NCBI GenBank assembly: GCA_046565865.1 | Contig: JBKHXU010000190.1 | Location: 1 to 26,512, forward strand | Source: JBKHXU01 sp046565865 | GTDB taxonomy: Bacteria > Pseudomonadota > Gammaproteobacteria > Acidiferrobacterales > Sulfurifustaceae | Reading direction: 5' to 3' | Length of the DNA stretch: 26,512 nt | Shown: positions 1-6,936 of the stretch, piece by piece | Layout: each line of letters begins with the position of its first letter | How positions within the stretch are numbered: the first letter of the stretch is position 1 | Notes under the pieces: model-generated | Database searches by the model: none | Seen by the model: only the letters and a program-made list of their open reading frames with translations | Told to the model about the DNA's origin: nothing | Position numbers and translations under genes: made by a program

Positions 1-1
1 C

Positions 2-886
2 GACCACAAGCCGCATTGCATCCTGGTGCAGGGCGACACCACCACCACCTTCGTCGGCGCGCTCGCCGGTTTCTATCGCAAACTCGCAGTCGGCCACGTC
101 GAGGCCGGATTGCGCACGCATCAAAAATATTCGCCGTATCCGGAAGAAATCAACCGGCGACTGACGGGCGTGCTCGCCGATCTGCACTTCGCCCCGACCG
201 AACGCGCGCGCGGCAACCTGCTCGCCGAAGGTGTGCCGGCGGAGCACGTACAGGTGACGGGCAACACCGGCATCGACGCGCTGCTATGGACGTTGCGCAC
301 CAAGGCCTCGCGCCTGGACGCGAGCCTGCCGCCGGCGGCGCTGAAAGCGACGCAAGGCCGTTTCATCCTGTTGACGACGCACCGGCGCGAGAGCTTCGGC
401 GAACCGCTCGGGCGCACGCTCGCGGCGGTGGTCGATATCGCGCGCCGGTTTCCCGACGTCGGCGTGATTTTCCCGGTGCATCCGAATCCCAACGTGCGTA
501 CCGTCGCGCGCGAGCGCCTGAGTGGTCTCGCCAACGTGCACCTGATCGATCCGGTCGATTACATTCCGTTCTGCCAGCTCATGAACCGCGCCACCATTAT
601 TCTCACCGACTCCGGCGGTATTCAGGAGGAGGCGCCGTCGCTGGCCAAGCCGGTACTGGTGTTGCGCGATACCACGGAGCGCCCGGAGGGCGTGGAGGCG
701 GGGGTCGCGCGTCTGGTCGGGACGCAGCGTGAGCGCATCGTCGACGAAACCGTGCGCTTGCTCACCGACGCGGCCTACTACCGGTCGATGACCGACAAGC
801 CCAACCCGTACGGCGATGGGCACGCGGCCGAGCGTATCGTCGAGCTGCTCGCGTCGCGCCTGCCGGCGACGGTCTCGGCCGCATGA
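2..886 (+). CDS. wecB: UDP-N-acetylglucosamine 2-epimerase (non-hydrolysing), 5' truncated
   Basis: This enzyme interconverts UDP-GlcNAc and UDP-ManNAc in the cytoplasm, supplying ManNAc-type sugars for surface polysaccharide. The frame is open from the first bases of the window (294 residues visible). By comparison with WecB of about 376 residues, roughly 80 N-terminal residues lie outside. Family signatures are intact: LVQGDTTTT (Asp at visible residue 12), HVEAGLRT followed by YPEEINR (the two catalytic glutamates of the family), TTHRRESFG (catalytic His) and DSGGIQEEAPSLAKPVLVLR with the downstream TERPE that binds the UDP moiety. The stop overlaps the next start as ATGA, indicating translational coupling with the glycosyltransferase. 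Nothing suggests a pseudogene; truncation is only the window edge. Family assignment is secure, the exact polysaccharide product is not. Confidence 0.96.
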   Translation, partial: DHKPHCILVQGDTTTTFVGALAGFYRKLAVGHVEAGLRTHQKYSPYPEEINRRLTGVLADLHFAPTERARGNLLAEGVPAEHVQVTGNTGIDALLWTLRTKASRLDASLPPAALKATQGRFILLTTHRRESFGEPLGRTLAAVVDIARRFPDVGVIFPVHPNPNVRTVARERLSGLANVHLIDPVDYIPFCQLMNRATIILTDSGGIQEEAPSLAKPVLVLRDTTERPEGVEAGVARLVGTQRERIVDETVRLLTDAAYYRSMTDKPNPYGDGHAAERIVELLASRLPATVSAA

Positions 887-2046
887 AGATACTGTTTCCT
901 TACATGGCGCGTTGGTACGCGGTTAACTGGACGCGTTACCACTCGCTGCTGACGGCGCTGGCCGATGCCGGGCATGTGATACACGTGTTGCAGCCGCCGC
1001 CGCTGGTTTCGGCTGAGACGAACTTCCAGGAGATCGCGCGTGCCGAGCGGCGTAACATCCACGTGCACGACGTCGAGATGGCGCCGTGGCTGTGGCGCGC
1101 CCGGTTTCCGTTCGACAAACTGGTGAAGAAGGCGTACTTCTCGCACGCCGCGCTCGGCGCGGCGCGGCGTCTGATCGCACGCGAGGGGATCGACGTAGTG
1201 CTGCTGTACAACATCCCGCAGTACCGCTTCATGCGCTTACCGGTGCCGGCGATCGTATTCGACTATGCCGACGATTATGTCGACATGCTGAAGCACGAGC
1301 TCGGCCGGTTCTACAACCGCGCCGTGGAGCGACTGGCGGAACGCCTGCTGTATGGCATGATGGAGCGCGCCACGGTGACGACCGCCGTTTCCAAGGTGCT
1401 CGCCGATCAGGCGCGTGGCAACGTCGCGGTGGTGCCGAACGGCGTGAGCCTGGTGAAGGCGGCGACCGCTCCCGCTACCCCGATCCAGCCGATCGCCAAC
1501 GGCGCCAAACCGGTTGCAGGGTTTCTCGGATCGTTCGAATATTTCATCGATCTCGATCTGTTGCACGACGTCGCACGCGCCATGCCGGACGTGCATTTTT
1601 TGTTCGTCGGCACCGGACGCGACTGGAGGCCGTTCGCCGAGCGCGTGCGTCAGAGCGGTTTACGCAACGTACAGCTCACCGGCGGTGTGCCGCATGACCA
1701 GGTGTTCGAGTACATCCGACGCATGGACGTGTGCCTCAACGTGTTCCGTCGGATTCCGGTGTCGCACCGCGCATGTCCAATCAAGTTGTTCGAGTATCTG
1801 AGCCAGCGGAAACCCGTCATTAGTACGCGCCTCGAAGAACTGAAGTACGTGGACGACGGGTTCTTGTATTACGGTGACACCGCAGACGAGGTTGCGACGC
1901 AACTGCGCGCTATCTTGGCGGCGCCACAGGAGGCCGCGCGCCGCGCTCAAGTGGGATACGACCATACCGTGGCGCGCTACACCTGGGAGCAGATCGCGCG
2001 CCAGTTCGCGGCATTGGTTCCGGATACCGAGGCGAAGGCGGCATGA
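883..2046 (+). CDS. Glycosyltransferase, GT4-like (group 1) family
   Basis: A predicted sugar transferase of the GT-B fold that would add a sugar from a nucleotide donor to a growing cell-surface polysaccharide. The 387-residue protein opens with an N-terminal Rossmann-like half (MKILFPYMARWYAVNWTRYH, then ALADAGHVIHVL). A central hinge carries TAVSKVLADQ and VAVVPNGV, followed by the C-terminal nucleotide-sugar half with VAGFLGSFEYFIDLDLL, FLFVGTG and CPIKLFEYLSQRKPVIST. The last is the typical acidic donor-binding region of group 1 transferases. The ATG start lies inside the ATGA overlap with wecB, and its own stop again overlaps the next gene as ATGA, so three genes form one coupled operon. 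Donor and acceptor cannot be read from sequence; UDP-GlcNAc or ManNAc derivatives are plausible from the neighbouring epimerase. Confidence 0.88.
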   Translation: MKILFPYMARWYAVNWTRYHSLLTALADAGHVIHVLQPPPLVSAETNFQEIARAERRNIHVHDVEMAPWLWRARFPFDKLVKKAYFSHAALGAARRLIAREGIDVVLLYNIPQYRFMRLPVPAIVFDYADDYVDMLKHELGRFYNRAVERLAERLLYGMMERATVTTAVSKVLADQARGNVAVVPNGVSLVKAATAPATPIQPIANGAKPVAGFLGSFEYFIDLDLLHDVARAMPDVHFLFVGTGRDWRPFAERVRQSGLRNVQLTGGVPHDQVFEYIRRMDVCLNVFRRIPVSHRACPIKLFEYLSQRKPVISTRLEELKYVDDGFLYYGDTADEVATQLRAILAAPQEAARRAQVGYDHTVARYTWEQIARQFAALVPDTEAKAA

Positions 2047-3224
2047 TTGTCGTGATTTTGGCCGTTGCCGGCATCGCCCTGATCTATTGGCTGGGGCTGG
2101 TTCAGCGCGACGTGCACATCTGGCTCGCCGGCTACGTGCGCCACACGCTGCGTGTCCGTCGGCTGCGCCGCGGCGTGCCGGTGACACATGTGATGTTTTT
2201 TTTCACCGATCATTTCGAGCCACTTGCGGGCGGGGCCGACATGAATCGCGCGCTGGAGCGAGTCGCCCGCTGGCGCCGGGAGTATCCGCGGCTGGCGGGA
2301 CAACACCGCGATGCCGACGGCCGGCCGCCGGCACACTCGTTTTTTTATCCCGAGGAGGAATACCGTCCCGAGCTGCTCGATGGCGTGGCGGAGATATGCC
2401 GGGCGGGCTTCGGCGAGGTCGAGATTCATCTGCATCATGATCACGACACCGAGGCCGGTCTGCGTGAAAAACTGTCCCGCTTCCTGCGCACCCTCGATCA
2501 GCGCCACGGCCTGGTGCCGCGCGTCGACGGCGCATATCGCTACGGATTCATTCACGGCAACTGGGCGCTCGACAACTCGCGTGGCGACGGGCGCTGGTGC
2601 GGGATCAACAACGAGTTGACCATCCTGCGCGACACCGGCTGTTACGCCGACTTCACCCTGCCATCCGCGCCAAGCGACACGCAGACCCGCACCATCAATG
2701 CCATTTACTACGCGACCGACGATCCGGCGCGGCCGAAGTCGCACGACACCGGCGTGCCGATGCGGGTGGGCGGGCAAGCCAGTGGCGATCTACTTATCTT
2801 TCAGGGCCCGCTGACCCTCAACTGGCGCCGTCGACGTTTTGGTATCTGGCCGCGGGTCGAAAACGCGGACATCGCGCCGTGCGACATACCGATTGAGGAG
2901 CGCGTGGATCTATGGGTACGGCAGCATGTGCACGTGCAGGGGCGGCCGGAGTGGCTGTTCGTAAAGGTCCACACGCATGGCGCGGTGGAAGAGAACGCGG
3001 ACTTCTTGTTCGGCGGCGAACTCGAACGGATGTTCAGGTGCCTGGAGTCGCGTTACAACACCGGGACGTATCGGCTCCACTACGTGAGCGCGCGTGAGGC
3101 GTACAACATCGCCAAGGCGGCGGAGGCGGGGTGCATCGGTGATCCGGATCGTTACCGCGACTACGCAATCCCGCCGGCCGGTCAGCGCGCGGCGCTGGCG
3201 CCGGACGAGGCAGCCAGCTCGTAG
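2043..3224 (+). CDS. Membrane-anchored, polysaccharide-deacetylase-like protein of unknown function
   Basis: A 393-residue protein with one N-terminal hydrophobic segment (about residues 2-20), so probably anchored in the inner membrane. The rest is soluble and rich in His/Asp motifs: FFFTDHFEPL (about 52-61), IHLHHDHDT (about 126-134), YRYGFIHGNWALDNS (about 160-174) and LFVKVHTHGA (about 308-317). Metal-binding Asp/His clusters at the start and end of a barrel resemble NodB/CE4 polysaccharide deacetylases, but the canonical TFDD and HxxxH motifs are not present in textbook form, so this is a fold-level guess. Coupling by an ATGA overlap to the glycosyltransferase places it in the EPS operon, where deacetylation or trimming of the glycan would fit. 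The 3' end overlaps the convergent beta-helix gene by 43 bases. Confidence 0.6.
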   Translation: MIVVILAVAGIALIYWLGLVQRDVHIWLAGYVRHTLRVRRLRRGVPVTHVMFFFTDHFEPLAGGADMNRALERVARWRREYPRLAGQHRDADGRPPAHSFFYPEEEYRPELLDGVAEICRAGFGEVEIHLHHDHDTEAGLREKLSRFLRTLDQRHGLVPRVDGAYRYGFIHGNWALDNSRGDGRWCGINNELTILRDTGCYADFTLPSAPSDTQTRTINAIYYATDDPARPKSHDTGVPMRVGGQASGDLLIFQGPLTLNWRRRRFGIWPRVENADIAPCDIPIEERVDLWVRQHVHVQGRPEWLFVKVHTHGAVEENADFLFGGELERMFRCLESRYNTGTYRLHYVSAREAYNIAKAAEAGCIGDPDRYRDYAIPPAGQRAALAPDEAASS

Positions 3225-4555
3225 GCGCCGATATCGCTGGCAGAGCCTTGCGGCCGCGGGGTGCCGACTAAGTCGCGAGCGACTGTCGGATCGGTTTGGG
3301 CTTGGTCGACGGCCGGACCGCGGGGCGCCGGACGATAGTCATCCTTCTCAATGTCGGCGAATACTTCGGCCGGTGCGGCGGTGCGTGAGTGAAGGTCCAT
3401 GTTCCGCTGCCGCCGCCAGTCTGCGAGCGAAATCAGTTGCCGATCCGCGTCTTCGACCCGCGACAGAATATTGTAGTCGCTGGCGAGCCCCGGCAGGCTG
3501 CTGGCATCCGCCGCGAGGCCGTCACGGTTCCCCAAGTGAATCAGGACATTGTTCTTCACGGTATTGCCGGTGCTGCCGTTGCGAAACACCAGCGCGTGGT
3601 GGGCGCCGGCCGGCATGACTACGGTGTTGTGCATATAGACGTTGTTCTTAGTGCCGAACTTCTCGCCGGCCTCATCGTCCCAGTTGGCAATGCCCTGCGC
3701 GAAATTTCCATATATCAAGTTGTTGACGATGCGCGAGTCCCGCACGGAGGCGAAATTGAGCGCGGCACTCCCGCGCTTTCCGTTGCGGTACACAGTGTTG
3801 CCTTCGACCACCGCGCCGGACACGATGCCGTCGCCGGGCAGCTGTGGATCGGCGTTGATCTGAATCCCCGCCTCGCCGTTGTCATGCACGACATTACCGC
3901 GTATCACCGGACGGTCGCCGCTGTTAGCGACATAGATGCCGTGTTCGCGATAGGAACCCGAGACCTCGTTGTGCTCGATAACGACGTCGTCGGCGTACGA
4001 CGTTGTTATGCCTACCCAACCGGCGTTAGCCACTGTATTGCGTCGCAGGTGTACACCCCGCACATGCCGGCCGTTCACCCCGGAGACCCGTATGCCGCGC
4101 GATCGGGAGCTGGCGGGGACGGGATTGACTTGCACCGTGAAGCCCTCGAACGTGATGTAGTCCGCCAATATGCTGACGGCGACGGCGCGTCCATCAAAAA
4201 TGCCGATGCCGGCGACCACGGCATTCTTGCCCAGCGTTCTGAACTCGATGCGTTTGTCCGGTTTTCCCGAGGTACCGATGTGGAACGGTTTGTACTGGCC
4301 GTCATGCACGAGGACGAGATCACCGGCGCGTACGCGGTTGGCGGCGCGTTGTAGGCTGCGCCACGGCTTCGCCTCGCTGCCGTCGTTGCGATCACTACCG
4401 TTGGCGGAGACATAGTAGGTTCCTGCCAAGGCGGTTGTGCCGATGCAACCCGACATGAGCGCCGATGTTACGACGAAGATCGCGGCGAGCGTGTGCCGGC
4501 GTGACAAAAGGATCGTCATAGGGTTGGCGGTGCTGAATTTGGCAGGAATGAACAT
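3182..4555 (-). CDS. Parallel beta-helix lipoprotein (EPS-associated)
   Basis: A secreted protein of about 457 residues. The N-terminus has basic residues (SRRH), a hydrophobic stretch (LAAIFVVTSALM) and the lipobox LMSGC, so an outer-membrane or periplasmic lipoprotein is predicted. The mature part starts with TYYVSANGSDRNDGSEAKPW, a DUF1565-like entry strand. It continues as right-handed beta-helix coils rich in V..N.V and N.I..N turns (HVRGVHLRRNTVANAG, VIEHNEVSGS, PVIRGNVVHDNGEAGI), a fold used by polysaccharide lyases, epimerases and glycan-binding proteins. It ends near the motif RPQGSASDIGAYE, shared with the 5248-6924 paralogue. ATG at 4555 overlaps the upstream stop as TGATG, suggesting coupling; ATG at 4519 would give a more standard signal peptide and is a real alternative. 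Catalytic residues cannot be assigned, so lyase versus structural role is open. Confidence 0.82.
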   Translation of the reverse strand: MFIPAKFSTANPMTILLSRRHTLAAIFVVTSALMSGCIGTTALAGTYYVSANGSDRNDGSEAKPWRSLQRAANRVRAGDLVLVHDGQYKPFHIGTSGKPDKRIEFRTLGKNAVVAGIGIFDGRAVAVSILADYITFEGFTVQVNPVPASSRSRGIRVSGVNGRHVRGVHLRRNTVANAGWVGITTSYADDVVIEHNEVSGSYREHGIYVANSGDRPVIRGNVVHDNGEAGIQINADPQLPGDGIVSGAVVEGNTVYRNGKRGSAALNFASVRDSRIVNNLIYGNFAQGIANWDDEAGEKFGTKNNVYMHNTVVMPAGAHHALVFRNGSTGNTVKNNVLIHLGNRDGLAADASSLPGLASDYNILSRVEDADRQLISLADWRRQRNMDLHSRTAAPAEVFADIEKDDYRPAPRGPAVDQAQTDPTVARDLVGTPRPQGSASDIGAYELAASSGASAAR

Positions 4556-5106
4556 CACACCATATAGCCGATGTCTTCGGCGACGGCATCCAGCACCTCG
4601 GCGCGCTTGGCGTCATCGAGTTTTTCAATGTAGTAGCTGGTGTCGAACACTTTTTTGCCCGCACTGTGGCGCCGGATTTTCTCGGCATAGGCGTCGGTCG
4701 AGCATATGACCCGCGCCGGATTGCCGGCCGCGACCGAATCGGGCGGGATGTCTTTAGTAACTACCGATCCCGCGCCGATGATGCTGTTCTCGCCGATCGT
4801 GACCCCGGGCAACACGATGGTGGAATTGCCCAGAAAGCAGTTCGAGCCGATATGGATGCGTCCGATCTTGGCAAAGCCCACAAGGTGTTTACTGCTCGCG
4901 TCATGCGCGATAAGGCTTACGTTCGGCGCGAACACGCAACGGTCGCCGATCGATATCAGGAAACAGTGTGACGGATCGATGAAGAAACGGCTGTGGATCT
5001 CAACCCCGTTGCCCAGTTTGAGGCCATTCCTCTTGAGACTAGCGAGATACGAGTTCTGTTTTCTTTCCAACAGGGAATAGTAAATGCGGCGTATGAGTCC
5101 TAACAT
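4555..5106 (-). CDS. Hexapeptide-repeat acyltransferase (sugar O-acetyltransferase type)
   Basis: A 183-residue left-handed beta-helix acyltransferase, usually a trimer using acetyl-CoA to acetylate a sugar hydroxyl or amine. The repeats are visible from about residue 33 (NGVEIHSRFFID, ISIGDRCVFAPNVSLIAHDA) and strongly from about 83 to 127 (RIHIGSNCFLGNSTIVLPGV, TIGENSIIGAGSVVTKDI), ending in the family signature PPDSVAAGNPARVI. The His in LIAHDA is in the position expected for the catalytic histidine of the WbbJ/CysE-like group. Length matches single-domain EPS acetyltransferases. It is the first gene of a two-gene unit with the downstream beta-helix lipoprotein (TGATG overlap), consistent with modification of the same polysaccharide. 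The upstream 141-base gap shows no strong ribosome-binding site. Confidence 0.9.
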   Translation of the reverse strand: MLGLIRRIYYSLLERKQNSYLASLKRNGLKLGNGVEIHSRFFIDPSHCFLISIGDRCVFAPNVSLIAHDASSKHLVGFAKIGRIHIGSNCFLGNSTIVLPGVTIGENSIIGAGSVVTKDIPPDSVAAGNPARVICSTDAYAEKIRRHSAGKKVFDTSYYIEKLDDAKRAEVLDAVAEDIGYMV

Positions 5107-5221
5107 GTTTGTCCACGTGTCCGACGTCTATTTTTGCGAAAAGCCGTGTTTCGCTCCGGTCGCGGCGGATTATACCCTCCGGGATCGCCTGGGCGGTGAA
5201 AAACTGCACGTATTTGCCAGC

Positions 5222-5238
5222 TGCCGTGGGTGACGGCA
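5222..5238 (-). terminator. Weak hairpin downstream of the beta-helix gene
   Basis: TGCCGT (5222-5227) and ACGGCA (5233-5238) form a 6-bp stem with a 5-base loop just after the stop codon of the minus-strand gene ending at 5248. On the minus strand a T5 run (5199-5203) follows only about 18 bases later, so it is not a classical intrinsic terminator. It may be transcript-end structure or chance. Confidence 0.2.
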
Positions 5239-5247
5239 CCGGTTCGG

Positions 5248-6924
5248 CTACTGGATGGACTCGTAGGCTCCGATGTCGAATGCGCTCCCCTGGGGGCGCG
5301 CGGTGCCGTTTAGATCGGTGGCCGGGGCCAGAATCCCGTTGAGCGAGGTGGTCCCGCTGTCGACGGCGGGTGACGTGACATTCAGGCGATAGTCGGACAT
5401 GGTGCTATCGACAAACAGGCTGGCGGAGGACGTCGTGAACGAATTCACATCGTTCCCGGTCTGGCTCTGCCACGCGGAAAGTCCGATCGTGGTGTTGTCG
5501 TCGTCGGCGGAGAACCGATTTACTACCGCGTTGTTGTTGCTAACCACGTTGGCATGGCCCACGGACAGGCTGCCGCTGGTACCGATGAGGATGTTATTGA
5601 AGATGGTATGCCCACCTGCATCTTCGCTGAGCTTGATCGCCCATCCTGAGGATGACGAGGTAACGAAGGTGTTGTTCACGATGCTCAGTCGCGCCGGTCC
5701 GGCCGAGGCGTCGATTTGGTATGCGCGCAACGCGTGCCGCCCATTACCGTAGATCAGATTGTTCCGGATCACGGAGTCCTGAACGCCGTCCATGTTGAGA
5801 CCGTTGTTCTGGTTGTTATACAGAATGTTGTTCTCGACGGTGAGACCGCTGATGACGCCGTCGCCGCCGATGGAAATGTCGCCGTTAAAGTGGATGCCTT
5901 CCGCGGACGGGCTGCCCACGTTGTCGAATATGACGTTGCCGCGGATGATGGTGTTGTCGCAGCCCGCGTTCGCCAGATAAATCCCGTGGCCGTTGTTGTT
6001 GGCCGAATCCCCGCGGATTCTCGAGATGCGGTTGTTTTCCACCAACGAGTTGGAAACCTGTGAAAGATAAAATCCCTGCGTGCCGCCATTGGTGCAGACA
6101 TTGTTGCGGATGACGAGATTGGTCATGGGCGAGGAGGGTGTCGCCCCGCGCGCAGCGATACAGCGCGCCGTGGTGTCCTGGATGCGAAAGCCCTCTACGG
6201 TGACGTGGCTCACGTTCTGGAATCGAATCCCGTCGCCGGTGCTGGGTTCATCCCGATTGATGACGACGCTGGTGCCGTTTGCCCGGAACACGATAGGGGC
6301 TGTCGGCGTGCCGGGCCGCGTAATCTGAAAGCCGGTATAGGTGCCGTCATGAACCAGTATCGTGTCGCCCGGGCCGGCGGCGTCGGCCGCCGCCTGAATT
6401 GTGGTGTATTCGCGCGTGGCGCCGGCGGTGTCGTCGACGCACAGGACTGTCGACGGGGAGCAGTCGGTGGTTGAGCCGCCGCCACCGCCGGTGGGGCTGT
6501 AGGTGACCGTCAGGACATCGGTGCTAGTGTTGCCGGCCGCATCACGCGCAGTCACGGTAAGCACGTTGCTTCCCGTTTGCAGCGACACATTGGTCGCAGA
6601 CCAGGACGTAGTACCGCTCGCAGTGCCACTGCCACCGAGGCTGTTGGACCAGGTGACTTGTGTGACGCCGACGTTGTCGCCGGCGGTACCGGCGAGGTTC
6701 AGTGAATTCGCCGTCGCGGTGTACGTCGTGCCCGAGGTAGGTGTGGTGATCGTGATCGTGGGCCGCGTCGTGTCGCCCGGGGTCGGCTCTGTCGGCTGCG
6801 ACGGCGCCGTCGGAGCCGTCGGCGCTGGTGGGGGCGAGGAACCGCCGCTGGCCGGCTCGCCGCTACTACAAGCGCTGACGGCCAGGCATACCAGCAGCGG
6901 AACCGCGGTGTACGCGCGCGACAT
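5248..6924 (-). CDS. Ig-like domain plus parallel beta-helix lipoprotein
   Basis: A 558-residue exported protein. Residues 1-19 form a lipoprotein signal with lipobox VSAC (Cys19). Residues 20-49 are a low-complexity Ser/Pro/Thr linker. Residues 50-143 form a bacterial Ig-like domain (GDTTRPTITI, DNVGVTQVTWSN, TARDAAGNTS). A Gly-rich hinge follows, and from about 158 to the end a right-handed beta-helix: REYTTIQAAADAAGPGDTIL, then many N.V/N.I turns such as LVIRNNVCTNGGTQGFYLSQ and NTIIRGNVIFDN. The C-terminus carries RPQGSAFDIGAYE, as in the 3182-4555 paralogue. The layout suggests a linker-and-Ig stalk presenting a glycan-acting or glycan-binding helix at the cell surface. It starts 12 bases after the stop of the upstream paralogue (6937-8853), so the two are probably co-transcribed. 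Enzymatic activity is not demonstrable from the motifs. Confidence 0.85.
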   Translation of the reverse strand: MSRAYTAVPLLVCLAVSACSSGEPASGGSSPPPAPTAPTAPSQPTEPTPGDTTRPTITITTPTSGTTYTATANSLNLAGTAGDNVGVTQVTWSNSLGGSGTASGTTSWSATNVSLQTGSNVLTVTARDAAGNTSTDVLTVTYSPTGGGGGSTTDCSPSTVLCVDDTAGATREYTTIQAAADAAGPGDTILVHDGTYTGFQITRPGTPTAPIVFRANGTSVVINRDEPSTGDGIRFQNVSHVTVEGFRIQDTTARCIAARGATPSSPMTNLVIRNNVCTNGGTQGFYLSQVSNSLVENNRISRIRGDSANNNGHGIYLANAGCDNTIIRGNVIFDNVGSPSAEGIHFNGDISIGGDGVISGLTVENNILYNNQNNGLNMDGVQDSVIRNNLIYGNGRHALRAYQIDASAGPARLSIVNNTFVTSSSSGWAIKLSEDAGGHTIFNNILIGTSGSLSVGHANVVSNNNAVVNRFSADDDNTTIGLSAWQSQTGNDVNSFTTSSASLFVDSTMSDYRLNVTSPAVDSGTTSLNGILAPATDLNGTARPQGSAFDIGAYESIQ

Positions 6925-6936
6925 ATCCGTTGCGCG

